A stretch of 64,000 nt of DNA from Bradyrhizobium sp. CER78 (GCF_029846235.1 NZ_JARVWP010000006.1:124001-188000), one strand, 5' to 3'. Positions 51,551 through 59,726 are shown, numbered from the stretch's first letter. Program-made: numbers and translations. Notes: generated by a model not told the origin, from the sequence alone.

Positions 51551-53113
51551 ATGACGATCCGGTTCTCGCGAAATCTCACCCGCCGACGCTTTCTTGCCAC
51601 GGCAGCGGCTACCGGCGCCGGCGTGATCGCGATGCCTTATCTGTCGCGCGCTGCCGATCGCCCGGTGATCACCCACGGCGTGCAGTCCGGCGATGTCGGC
51701 GTCGACGGCGGCGTGGTGTGGGCGCGCGCGGACCGGCCGGCGCAGATGATGGTCGAGGTTGCGACCACGGAATCGTTCAAGGACGCCCGTGCGCTGCCGC
51801 CGATCACGGCGCTGCCGGAGAGCGACTTCACCGCCAAGATGCTGCTGGAGAACCTGCCCTCGGGCCAGGACATCTTCTACCGCGTCCGCTTCCGCGACCT
51901 CGCCCATATCGACATTGTCGGCGAGCCCGTGGTCGGCCGCTTCCGCACCGCGCCGAGCGACCGCCGGGATGTTTCGTTCGTGTGGGGCGGCGACGTTGCC
52001 GGCCAGGGCTGGGGCATCAATCCCGACGACGGCGGTATGATCACCTTCGCCGCGATGAAGAAGCACAATCCGGATTTCCTGCTGCATTCCGGCGACACCA
52101 TCTACGCCGACGGCGTGATCCCGGCCGAGGTGAAGCTCCCCGACGGCAAGATCTGGAAGAACATCACGATCCCGGAGAAAGCCAAGGTCGCCGAGACGCT
52201 CGACGAATACCGCGCCGCGCATAAATACAATTTTCTCGACTCCAACCTGCGCGCCTTCAATGCCGAGGTGCCGATCTTCGTGCAGTGGGACGATCACGAG
52301 GTGACCAACAACTGGTCGCTGTCTAAGCAGCTGCCTGCGGCCTACAAGGAGCGCGACATCACCGTGCTGGCGGCGCGCGCGGCCAAGGCCTTCCACGAGA
52401 TGTATCCGATGCGCGAGAGCATCGTCGAGCCGGGCCGGGTCTATCGCACGCTGAGCTACGGCCCGCATCTCGATGTGTTCATGCTCGACGAGCGCAGCTA
52501 TCGCGGCCCGAACGGTCCGAACCTGCAAGAACAATATGGCCCCGACGCCTATTTCATCGGGCCGGACCAGATGACCTGGCTGAAGCGCGCGCTGCTCAAC
52601 TCGCGCGCCACCTGGAAGGTAATCGCCTCCGACATGCCACTGTCGCTGATCGTCTATGACGATGCCGCCAACAAGAAGGGCTCGGAAGCGTTTGCGCAGG
52701 GCGACGGCCCGGCGCGCGGCCGCGAGCTCGAGATCGCCGACATCCTGCGCTTCATCAAGACCGCGGGGATCGTCAACACGGTGTGGCTGACCGCCGACGT
52801 GCACTACGCGGCGGCGCACTACTACAACCCGAACAAGGCCCAGTTCCAGGAGTTCGATCCGTTCTGGGAATTCGTCTCCGGCCCGCTGCACGCCGGCACG
52901 TTCGGCCCGAACGAGCTCGACAACACGTTTGGTCCCGAGGTGAAGTTCGTCAAGGCGCCGGGCGAGGCCAACCAGAACCTGCCGCCGTCGGCCGGCATGC
53001 AGTTCTTCGGCCACGTCAAGATCGACGGCAAGAGCGGGCAGATGACGGTGAGCCTGCGCGATCGCGTCGACGCCGAGCTGTGGGCGATCACGCTCGATCC
53101 GAAGCCGGTGTAA
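51551..53113 (+). CDS. phoD: Alkaline phosphatase D, Tat-exported
   Basis: 520 residues after a GAGGAG site. T10-RRRF-14 with a following hydrophobic stretch is a Tat signal. 'GVQSGDVGVDGGVVWARADRP' then 'HSGDTIYADG' and 'QWDDHEVTNNW' give the PhoD N-terminal domain and the metal-binding aspartates and histidines (Ca/Fe site). Secreted phosphodiesterase/phosphomonoesterase for phosphate scavenging. A Pho box could not be identified; the gene follows a repeat. Confidence 0.94.
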   Translation: MTIRFSRNLTRRRFLATAAATGAGVIAMPYLSRAADRPVITHGVQSGDVGVDGGVVWARADRPAQMMVEVATTESFKDARALPPITALPESDFTAKMLLENLPSGQDIFYRVRFRDLAHIDIVGEPVVGRFRTAPSDRRDVSFVWGGDVAGQGWGINPDDGGMITFAAMKKHNPDFLLHSGDTIYADGVIPAEVKLPDGKIWKNITIPEKAKVAETLDEYRAAHKYNFLDSNLRAFNAEVPIFVQWDDHEVTNNWSLSKQLPAAYKERDITVLAARAAKAFHEMYPMRESIVEPGRVYRTLSYGPHLDVFMLDERSYRGPNGPNLQEQYGPDAYFIGPDQMTWLKRALLNSRATWKVIASDMPLSLIVYDDAANKKGSEAFAQGDGPARGRELEIADILRFIKTAGIVNTVWLTADVHYAAAHYYNPNKAQFQEFDPFWEFVSGPLHAGTFGPNELDNTFGPEVKFVKAPGEANQNLPPSAGMQFFGHVKIDGKSGQMTVSLRDRVDAELWAITLDPKPV

Positions 53114-53264
53114 TCCGGCCGCCGCAGCGGGGGAACCAGACGCCCTGACCGCGATGCCCTTGTCCGAGAGGCAAGGGCATCGCGATTGACGGGGGATGGA
53201 CGCGACCGGCCTCTTCCGGTACCGATATCACAGCCGTTATGCTGGGGGCCCGGAGGGGCGGAGC

Positions 53265-54263
53265 ATGAGGCGCTGCGAGTTCTTTCGCGTGCTCGGTGGC
53301 ATCGTCGCGAGGCTTCGGCCTCGCCGCTTGATTGTTGTCGCGATCGCCGTGTTCGCGCTGCTGCCGATCGAAGTCAGCGATGCCGGCTGGCTGCCTGATT
53401 TCTTCAAGACCTCGTCCAAGCATGCCAAGGCGCCAAAGCGCGCGAAGTTGGCAAGGTCGGCCAAACTGGCACGGCACCGCGCGCCGGCAAAGCACCACGC
53501 CACGCGGCTTGCCGCCCTTGGGCCGGTCGCCCTGCCGCCTTCCGTTCTCAAGCCGGCCGCAGGCAAATGCGATCCCGCGACATTCCGGATCGTTGTCGAT
53601 GTCGGACATACCGCTGAATCGGAAGGCGCGATGAGCGCCCGCAACGTCGCCGAATTCGCCTTCAACCTGCGCCTTGCACGGCAGATCGAGGAGACCCTGA
53701 AGGCCGAAGGCTTTGCCGAAACCAGGCTGCTTTTGAGCGAAGGCAAAGCAAGACCCAGCCTGTTCAGGCGCGTCGCCGCCGCCAACAATCTGCACGCTGA
53801 TCTCCTGCTGTCGATCCACCACGACTCCGTGCCCAACAAGATGCTCGAGGATTGGGAATTCGAGGGCAAGAAAAGCCATTTCAGCGACCGCTTCAGCGGC
53901 TACTCCGTGTTCGTCTCCCGGGAGAATCCGGATTTCGCGACGAGCTTGCGGTTCGCCGAACTGGTCGCGAAGGAAATGAAGGCCGGGGGGTTGCACTATG
54001 CCGTGCAGTACAGCCTGCCCATCATGGGTCACGACCAGCACCCGCTGCTGAACAAGGACACCGGCGTCTACAGCTATGATGAGTTGATCGTGCTGCGGAA
54101 GACCGCGATGCCCGCGGTCCTGCTGGAGGCGGGCTCGATCATCAATCGGGACGAAGAACTCGCAATGGACTCGCCGGAACGCCGCAACATCATCGCCGGC
54201 GGAGTCGCGTCTGCGGTGAAGGAATTCTGCGATCCGCACTGGGCCCTGCTCGGTCCGCTCTGA
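53265..54263 (+). CDS. N-acetylmuramoyl-L-alanine amidase-like protein
   Basis: 332 residues from ATG 53265, chosen for its GGAGGGG site (an ATG at 53196 is upstream). Residues 1-45 have a basic, then hydrophobic, signal-like stretch. The Amidase_3 domain covers about 105-330: 'IVVDVGHTAES' with the first zinc His, 'FAFNLRLA' region with the Glu ligand, and 'LLSIHHDS' with the second His. 'LLEAGSIINRDEE' supplies the catalytic acid. The usual GHGG is changed to GHTA, so it is a divergent but probably active cell-wall amidase. Confidence 0.87.
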   Translation: MRRCEFFRVLGGIVARLRPRRLIVVAIAVFALLPIEVSDAGWLPDFFKTSSKHAKAPKRAKLARSAKLARHRAPAKHHATRLAALGPVALPPSVLKPAAGKCDPATFRIVVDVGHTAESEGAMSARNVAEFAFNLRLARQIEETLKAEGFAETRLLLSEGKARPSLFRRVAAANNLHADLLLSIHHDSVPNKMLEDWEFEGKKSHFSDRFSGYSVFVSRENPDFATSLRFAELVAKEMKAGGLHYAVQYSLPIMGHDQHPLLNKDTGVYSYDELIVLRKTAMPAVLLEAGSIINRDEELAMDSPERRNIIAGGVASAVKEFCDPHWALLGPL

Positions 54264-54289
54264 CGGCCGAGCGATCGGCACGTCCTCGC

Positions 54290-55402
54290 TCAGCCCGGTT
54301 TGGCCGCCTTGAGCTCGCTGAGCTTGGTCAGCGCTTGTTCGAACTTGGCGTTGAACAGCCACATCGCATCGAGGATTTCGCGGAAGGTCGCGGATGATTT
54401 GGCCCGGTCGGCGCGGCCGAACGCGAAGACGCTGTTGTTGCGCAGATATCCCATGATCCTGGGATCGGAAATCCTGTAGCCGACGAGGTTGCCTGACTTC
54501 AGCGCGGCCCGCGTTGGCGTCGGAATGATCTGGATCAGTTCGAACAGCTTCATTTGATCGATCGGATCGGGCAGCGCCTTTGCGATCGCCGGGACCTGCG
54601 GGAAAATGTCCGCGTGTGCGTTCATGAGCGCGTCGCGCACCGCAGTCCAGTGATTGAACCGATGGTCGAGATTGCCGGCCCGGGCCTCTTCCGTGTCGTC
54701 GCGACGGCTCAGCGCGGGATCGAGGGCTGCGACCGATCCCTTGATGGCGGCCCACTTCTTTCGACCGTTGCGATCTTCGGACGGGCCGGTCTGCAGGCTA
54801 CCCTTGTAAGTGTTCGACCGCGCATTTCCCGCATTCTGCTTGCCGTTTGTCTCGGCAAAGAACAGGCCGAGGCTGATACGGCCCGCGGTCGCGGCAGCAA
54901 CGGGATCGAGCCCCTTGGCGCGCGCGATCACCGTCGCCAGGTCGACCACGTCCTTGAATGGCGTATCGGAGCTTTGCGCGTCGGAGGGCGGCGCCTCCAT
55001 GACGTCGAACAGCTTCCTGTACTCGTCGAGCAGCGGCTCATTGTCGGCGTCGAAATAGGCCGGAGGGATTCCGGATCTGCCTGACTTGCCGATCCTGGAT
55101 GGAAGCGCATCGGTGAGATCCTTGTATGCGCTCATCATTTCGACCCGGGCAAGGTAGAGCGCCTGACCCGGCAGGGTGGGCAGCGGCTGCCTGGAATCGA
55201 TCTGCGCGCGCCGCTGTCGCAGGATCGAGACGAAGTTCTTCAGCGCATTGTCGTAGGCCTTGAGCGCGGCGGCTTGCTCGCTCGTGAGCGCGGCCGGCTC
55301 AGCGATGGCTGGACGCGCCACAACCGGCGCGAGGAGCAGCCCGAGAGCGAGCGCTGCTGCGCGCGCAGCGGCAGATATTCTGATCGCCATCCTGATTGCC
55401 AT
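54290..55402 (-). CDS. Exported protein of unknown function
   Basis: 370 residues from the ATG at 55400-55402, with GGGAATC upstream (a frame extends to 55483). Residues 1-37 form a signal peptide ending ARPAIAEP. The mature protein has 'SLGLFFAETNGKQNAG' around 195-211 and 'NTYKGSLQTGPSED' next; the E-T-N-G-K-N pattern faintly recalls catalytic regions of lysozyme-like enzymes, but I cannot place a family. It is convergent with the amidase gene (26 bases between stops), so a shared cell-wall role is a possibility only. Confidence 0.7.
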   Translation of the reverse strand: MAIRMAIRISAAARAAALALGLLLAPVVARPAIAEPAALTSEQAAALKAYDNALKNFVSILRQRRAQIDSRQPLPTLPGQALYLARVEMMSAYKDLTDALPSRIGKSGRSGIPPAYFDADNEPLLDEYRKLFDVMEAPPSDAQSSDTPFKDVVDLATVIARAKGLDPVAAATAGRISLGLFFAETNGKQNAGNARSNTYKGSLQTGPSEDRNGRKKWAAIKGSVAALDPALSRRDDTEEARAGNLDHRFNHWTAVRDALMNAHADIFPQVPAIAKALPDPIDQMKLFELIQIIPTPTRAALKSGNLVGYRISDPRIMGYLRNNSVFAFGRADRAKSSATFREILDAMWLFNAKFEQALTKLSELKAAKPG

Positions 55403-55479
55403 GACAGATTCCCGGGCCTGTGCGTCGCCGAATCCGATATTCCGGATCGTAGACTGCGTGGCCGAAGCCCGGCAATCCG

Positions 55480-55854
55480 TCAAAGCTCGTTTCTCAGCGC
55501 AGCTTCAAGCGTCTCGCTCGAGCACGGCTTGGTCAGCCGCGGTTTGTCGGCGAGCGATTCCGGCAGCCTGATGTCAGCGCCGTACCCCGTGACGAATGCG
55601 AAAGGCACCTTCAGCGCAGCGAGCCGCTCGGCGATCGCGAACGTCTTCTCGCCCCTGACGAGGCCGACGTCGAGCAGCGCGAAATCCGGCGCGCGTTCGG
55701 CGATCAGTTCGAGCGCACGGGCGACGTTCGCAGCGGTGCGTACCGTCCGGGCGCCGAAGCCGAGGATGGTATCTTCGAAATACAGCGAGATGATCGGATC
55801 GTCCTCGACCACTAGGACATCACCGGGCATGCCGGCATTGGGGGCGGATTCCAT
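55480..55854 (-). CDS. Single-domain response regulator, FAT GUY-like
   Basis: 124 residues from the ATG at 55852-55854 (the open frame continues to 55965). A lone receiver: acidic pair in VVEDDP, D62 in LLDVGL, T/S in FVTGYG (87-92), and K109. FVTGYG is close to the FATGY motif of the FAT GUY family, whose member SdrG acts in the alphaproteobacterial general stress response. With no output domain it probably acts as a phosphate donor or sink. Divergent from a Crp/Fnr gene that has an EcfG-like promoter. Confidence 0.82.
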   Translation of the reverse strand: MESAPNAGMPGDVLVVEDDPIISLYFEDTILGFGARTVRTAANVARALELIAERAPDFALLDVGLVRGEKTFAIAERLAALKVPFAFVTGYGADIRLPESLADKPRLTKPCSSETLEAALRNEL

Positions 55855-55983
55855 GACGCGGTGTCCAATTCTTCGATGATGGATAAAAGACCGGATCAGT
55901 CCGGCCGGATGGCCCGCGACCGGCGCCGAAAGCACGCCGGCTGTTCCCGAGATGAAACCCACCACATCGCGAGCTACCGCGTC

Positions 55984-55999
55984 TGTTCACTAGTGAACA
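55984..55999. promoter_or_regulatory. Perfect 16-base palindrome in response regulator/Crp gap
   Basis: TGTTCACTAGTGAACA is fully self-complementary and lies 9 bases upstream of the EcfG-like -35 element. It may be an operator for a dimeric regulator acting on either divergent gene. Confidence 0.65.
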
Positions 56000-56007
56000 T
56001 AAAAGCT

Positions 56008-56033
56008 GGAACATTTTCAGTATGGTCCGCGTT
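56008..56033 (+). promoter_or_regulatory. Candidate EcfG-type general stress promoter
   Basis: GGAAC (56008-56012), 17 bases, then CGTT (56030-56033), an exact EcfG consensus match. The -10 end is 18 bases before the ATG at 56052, which fits a short leader with AGGA as ribosome site. Confidence 0.7.
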
Positions 56034-56051
56034 GGGTTTCAGGATTTTCTA

Positions 56052-56816
56052 ATGATTGCCAAACGAACCGATTTGGCCGGGACGAGCGACCGGCCATTCA
56101 ACAATCTCTTGCGCCGGCTGAATGCCGCCGATTACGAGCTGATCGCACCGCATCTTGCGGTGGTCGATGCTGCGGCCGGCGACCTGCTCTACAATCCCGG
56201 CGACGACGTCCAGATCGTGCATTTCCCATGCGGGCCGAGCCTTGCGTCCTACATGGTGGCCAACGAGGACGGACGCGATGTCGAAACCATCCTGGTCGGC
56301 CGCGAGGGCGCCGTCGGCGGCATCGTCAGCCAGGGCTTCCTGCCGGCCTATACCCGCATCACCGTCAAGTTCGGCGGCCCGTTTGTGCGGCTGCCGATCA
56401 GCAAGCTCGACGCCGCCAAGCTGAAGTCGATCTCGGTGCGCAACATCTTCGCGCGTTATGCCGATTGCATGCTGGCGCAGATCTTCCAGTCGACCGCCTG
56501 CAACGCGATCCACTCGATCGAGCAGCGCGCCGCAAAATGGATCATCTCGGCGATGGAGCGCACCAACGGCAATGGCGTGGTGCCGCTCACGCATGAGCAG
56601 CTCTCGACCTTGCTCGGCGTCGGCCGCAGCTACACCAGCCGGGTGATCCAGAACTTCAAGGCGGAGGGCGTGCTGGACACCCGCCGCGGCGCGATCGTGA
56701 TCCGCGACCCGGACAAGCTCCGGCTGCGCTCCTGCATGTGCAACGAGGCGGTGAAGGATCACTTCGAGGAAGTGCTGCGCGGGGTCTATCCAAGCGAGGA
56801 CAACCCGGCGAACTAG
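56052..56816 (+). CDS. Crp/Fnr family transcriptional regulator
   Basis: 254 residues from ATG 56052 (upstream in-frame GTG at 56022 lies inside the promoter and is rejected). N-terminal cyclic-nucleotide-binding-like domain about 20-135, then 'ARYADCMLAQIFQSTACNAIHSIEQRAAKWI' dimer helix and a Crp-type HTH at about 170-215 ('LTHEQLSTLLGVGRSYTSRVIQ', core only). Ligand is unknown; no Fnr-type Cys cluster is present at the N-terminus. Promoter looks EcfG-dependent, so it may act within the general stress network. Confidence 0.92.
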   Translation: MIAKRTDLAGTSDRPFNNLLRRLNAADYELIAPHLAVVDAAAGDLLYNPGDDVQIVHFPCGPSLASYMVANEDGRDVETILVGREGAVGGIVSQGFLPAYTRITVKFGGPFVRLPISKLDAAKLKSISVRNIFARYADCMLAQIFQSTACNAIHSIEQRAAKWIISAMERTNGNGVVPLTHEQLSTLLGVGRSYTSRVIQNFKAEGVLDTRRGAIVIRDPDKLRLRSCMCNEAVKDHFEEVLRGVYPSEDNPAN

Positions 56817-56818
56817 GC

Positions 56819-56963
56819 TCACCTCGCCCCGCTTGCGGGGAGAGGTCGGATTGCATCGCCAGATGCAATCCGGGTGAGGGGGTGCAGGTCCCTCAACGTA
56901 CACTGCCTGGCGGAGAGAGCCCCTCACCCCAACCCTCTCCCCGCAAGAGCGGGGCGAGGGAGA
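56819..56963. repeat. Large palindromic repeat, CTCGCCCC-type arms
   Basis: CTCACCTCGCCCCGCTTGCG and CGCAAGAGCGGGGCGAGGGAG are inverted, with inner arms CGGATTGCAT/ATGCAATCCG (forming a tight hairpin) and GGGTGAGGGG/CCCCTCACCC. Between the Crp/Fnr and Lgt-like genes. Confidence 0.85.
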
Positions 56964-57004
56964 ACAACTATCGCGGGCCGCGAAAATCACGCTACACTCG
57001 CCTC

Positions 57005-57724
57005 ATGAGTGGGGCTGAACTTCACGCCGTCTTCGACGTCGCAGCATGGGGCGCGGCTGCGGCCGCCATGTGGTGGCTATCGCGTATACGCGGGCTGCAA
57101 TTCCCGCGGCAATCCTTCGAGCTGCCCTACATCGCGGTGCTGGTGTTCGGCGCCGGCATCGGCGCCTACATCTTCGGCACGCTGAACCTGTGGTTCTCGG
57201 GCATGCCCGGCATCGCCCGCTCGGTCGAGGGCGCGCTGGCCGGCGGCATCGTCGCGATCGAGCTATACAAATGGCTGCACGGCATCTCGCTGCGAACGGG
57301 TGCGCGGTTCGCGCTGCCGCTTGCGATCGGCGTCGCGGTCGGCCGGCTCGGCTGCTATTTCGCGGGCCTCGAGGATTTCACCTATGGCACGCCGACCACG
57401 CTGCCCTGGGGCCATGATTTCGGCGACGGCGTGCTGCGCCATCCGGTGCAGCTCTATGAAAGCCTGGCGATGGCGGCATTCGCGGCCTTCTATGTCTGGG
57501 CCGTATTGAACCGCAACGCCGCTGTCATCACCAATGGATTCTACCTCGTGCTGTTCTTCTACGGCCTGCAGCGCTTCGTCTGGGAGTTCATCAAGCCCTA
57601 CGGCGCGCTGATCGGCCCGTTCTCGCTGTTCCACCTGCTGTCGCTGTTTGTCATGGTCTATGCCGCCGTCATGCTCGCGACGGCGCCGAATGCGAGTGTG
57701 AAGCATGAACGCGCCGCTGCGTAA
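57005..57724 (+). CDS. Lgt-like membrane protein of the radical SAM module
   Basis: 239 residues from ATG 57005 (an open frame runs back to 56738 but has no family support). About seven membrane segments. 'GRLGCYFAG', 'GTPTTLPWGHDF', RHPVQLYES and 'LQRFVWEFIKP' align with prolipoprotein diacylglyceryl transferase, including the arginines of GRxG, RHPxQLYE and the late R-x-x-x-EF. The HGG motif near the first conserved loop seems replaced by EGALAGG, so the key His is absent. It overlaps the radical SAM gene by 20 bases. It may bind or transfer phosphatidylglycerol-like lipids in a new reaction; true lipoprotein modification is less likely. Confidence 0.82.
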   Translation: MSGAELHAVFDVAAWGAAAAAMWWLSRIRGLQFPRQSFELPYIAVLVFGAGIGAYIFGTLNLWFSGMPGIARSVEGALAGGIVAIELYKWLHGISLRTGARFALPLAIGVAVGRLGCYFAGLEDFTYGTPTTLPWGHDFGDGVLRHPVQLYESLAMAAFAAFYVWAVLNRNAAVITNGFYLVLFFYGLQRFVWEFIKPYGALIGPFSLFHLLSLFVMVYAAVMLATAPNASVKHERAAA

Positions 57725-59150
57725 GTCCCGCCCCTACATCTTCTGGGGCCAGACCCAATCGCTCTGTGAGACCTGCCTCACCCTGGTGCCGACCAAGATC
57801 CAGATATCAGGCAACGAGGTCTGGTACGAGAAGCGCTGCAAACAGCACGGCGTGCAATCGACGCTGGTCTCGACCGATTCAGCCTACTGGCGGCTGTGCA
57901 AGGATTTCATCAAGCCCGGCGACCGGCCGCTCGCCTTGCAGCGCCACACCGAATTCGGCTGCCCCTATGATTGCGGGCTGTGTCCGGACCATGAGCAGCA
58001 TTCCTGCCTGGCGCTGATCGAGATCACTGAGCACTGCAACCTGACCTGCCCGGTGTGCTTTGCGGATTCCTCGCCGGCACGCACCAGCTTCACGCCGCTG
58101 GCCAAGATCGAGAAGATGCTGGACGCGCTGGTGGCGAGCGAGGGCGAGCCTGACCTCGTGCAGATCTCCGGCGGCGAGCCGACGCTGCATCCGGACTTCT
58201 TCGCGATCCTTGATGCGGTGCGCGCCCGGCCGATCCGCCATGTCATGATCAACACCAATGGCCTCAGGATCGCGCGCGAACCCGACTTCGTGGCGAAACT
58301 CGCCGAGAACAAGCGCGGCCTTGAAGTCTACCTGCAATTCGATTCGCTGAAGCGCGAGGCGCTGGTCAATCTGCGCGGCGCGGACCTGCGCAAGATCCGC
58401 CAGCAGGCGCTGGAAAATCTCGAACACTACGGCGTCTCGACCACGCTGGTCGCCACCATCAAGCGCGGCGTCAACGACGCCGAGATCGGCGACATCGTCC
58501 GCCATGCGCTGACCTGGAAATGCGTCCGCGGCGTCACGCTGCAGCCGGTGCAGGACGCCGGACGTAACAAGAATTTCGACAAGAATACCGACCGCATCAT
58601 GCTCTCGGAGATTCGCCAGCACGTGATCGAGACGGGGGTGTTCGGCGACAAGGACATGATCCCCCTGCCCTGCAATCCCGAGAGCATTTCGATCGGCTAC
58701 GGCCTGCGCAACGCCGACAAGGTGCTGCCGCTGACCTCGCTGATCCCGCAGGAGCAGCTCGTCGCCGTGATGCCGAACACGATCAGCCCGGAAAAATATC
58801 CGGTATTGCGGGAGAAATTCGTCGACCTGTTCTCGCTGTCGTCGGGGCCGCTCAACACGAGCGAGCGGGTCTGCGAATTGCTGTGCTGCCTGCCGAGCTT
58901 CGAGGTGCCGGAGGGGCTGACTTATGAGAACGTGTTCCGCGTCACCATCGTGCAATTCCTCGATCGCTTCAGTTTCTGCGTCGGCAACGTCAAGCGAAGC
59001 TGCATCCACTTCGTCACCGAGAGCGGCGCGATCATCCCGTTCGACACCTACAATCTGTTCTACCGTGACGGGAAAATTGACGGCATCCGCGCAAGCCTGG
59101 CCGGCCAGACCTATCGCGAGGCACGGCAGGGTGAGGAGGTGCCGCGATGA
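57705..59150 (+). CDS. Radical SAM protein, MJ0619/tetraether synthase-like
   Basis: 481 residues. Cys motifs in order: C21-x2-C24, C45 with KQHG, C65, then CPYDCGLCPDH (C86, C90, C93), C111-x3-C115-x2-C118 (radical SAM cluster, CNLTCPVC), and C-terminal CELLCC and FCVGNVKRSC. 'LVQISGGEPTLHPDF' and 'INTNGLRIA' are SAM-binding blocks. This pattern matches the family of archaeal tetraether synthase Tes (MJ0619), which joins unactivated lipid carbons and uses several iron-sulfur centres; bacterial relatives are uncharacterised. It overlaps the Lgt-like gene before it and the small-protein gene after it (ATGA). Lipid C-C coupling is inferred. Confidence 0.85.
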   Translation: MNAPLRKSRPYIFWGQTQSLCETCLTLVPTKIQISGNEVWYEKRCKQHGVQSTLVSTDSAYWRLCKDFIKPGDRPLALQRHTEFGCPYDCGLCPDHEQHSCLALIEITEHCNLTCPVCFADSSPARTSFTPLAKIEKMLDALVASEGEPDLVQISGGEPTLHPDFFAILDAVRARPIRHVMINTNGLRIAREPDFVAKLAENKRGLEVYLQFDSLKREALVNLRGADLRKIRQQALENLEHYGVSTTLVATIKRGVNDAEIGDIVRHALTWKCVRGVTLQPVQDAGRNKNFDKNTDRIMLSEIRQHVIETGVFGDKDMIPLPCNPESISIGYGLRNADKVLPLTSLIPQEQLVAVMPNTISPEKYPVLREKFVDLFSLSSGPLNTSERVCELLCCLPSFEVPEGLTYENVFRVTIVQFLDRFSFCVGNVKRSCIHFVTESGAIIPFDTYNLFYRDGKIDGIRASLAGQTYREARQGEEVPR

Positions 59151-59419
59151 GCGACGAGGGCCGCCCCATCAATCCGGACGGATCTCCGCCCTCGCTGCCT
59201 CCGCCGCTGCCGCCGCAACGCGGCGGCTGCGCGACCGCCTTTATGGCGCTGTTCGGGCTGTTCCTGCTGCTGCCCGGGCTCTGTGCGCTCCTGATCGGCG
59301 GCAGCACCTTCTTCGATTCGCGCCCCGATCCCTCGCTACTTTTCCTGGCTCTGCTCGGGCTCGCGGTCGGCTTTGCCGGCGTGATGCTGGTCCGGGCCGC
59401 GATCAAGGGGAGCTCATGA
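59147..59419 (+). CDS. Small two-span membrane protein 1 of the radical SAM module
   Basis: 90 residues starting in the radical SAM stop (ATGA overlap, 59147-59150). An N-terminal proline-rich tail (SPPSLPPPLPPQ) is followed by RGGCATAF and two membrane helices (about 31-50 and 63-83). It shares its layout with the next gene and probably arose by duplication. Unknown function; an accessory membrane partner is inferred from coupling. Confidence 0.75.
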   Translation: MSDEGRPINPDGSPPSLPPPLPPQRGGCATAFMALFGLFLLLPGLCALLIGGSTFFDSRPDPSLLFLALLGLAVGFAGVMLVRAAIKGSS

Positions 59420-59655
59420 GCCATCCCGACCAGCCCCCTCCGACCGAGCCGCCGTGGCGGGAATCCCGCCTGCCGCCCGGCTGCGCGATCTTCATGCTCA
59501 TCATCGGGGTGCTTTTGCTGGTCCCGGGCGCCCTCTGCGTGGTCCTCAATGTCACCCTGGGCGGGTCCGGTGACCCGCTCACCGGGGTCTCGGTGCTGGT
59601 GACGCTTGTTGGCCTCGGGTTGATTGTGTTCGCGCGGGCGCTGAAACGAGGTTGA
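59416..59655 (+). CDS. Small two-span membrane protein 2 of the radical SAM module
   Basis: 79 residues starting in the previous stop (ATGA, 59416-59419). It repeats the design of its neighbour: a proline-rich start (QPPPTEPPW), a short hydrophilic part with PPGCAIFM, and two membrane helices (about 24-44 and 55-73). Likely a tandem paralog. Fourth and last gene of the coupled unit. Function unknown. Confidence 0.72.
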   Translation: MSHPDQPPPTEPPWRESRLPPGCAIFMLIIGVLLLVPGALCVVLNVTLGGSGDPLTGVSVLVTLVGLGLIVFARALKRG

Positions 59656-59726
59656 ATCACCCCCGAAAAGTCCCTCAAAACCCGCTTCCGGAACCAAAAT
59701 CAGTCACCCAAACGGCCAATAAACCG

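Noticed and set aside
55984..55999. LexA box reading of the palindrome
   Set aside because: Alphaproteobacterial LexA sites are direct GTTC-N7-GTTC repeats; this is an inverted repeat of different spacing.
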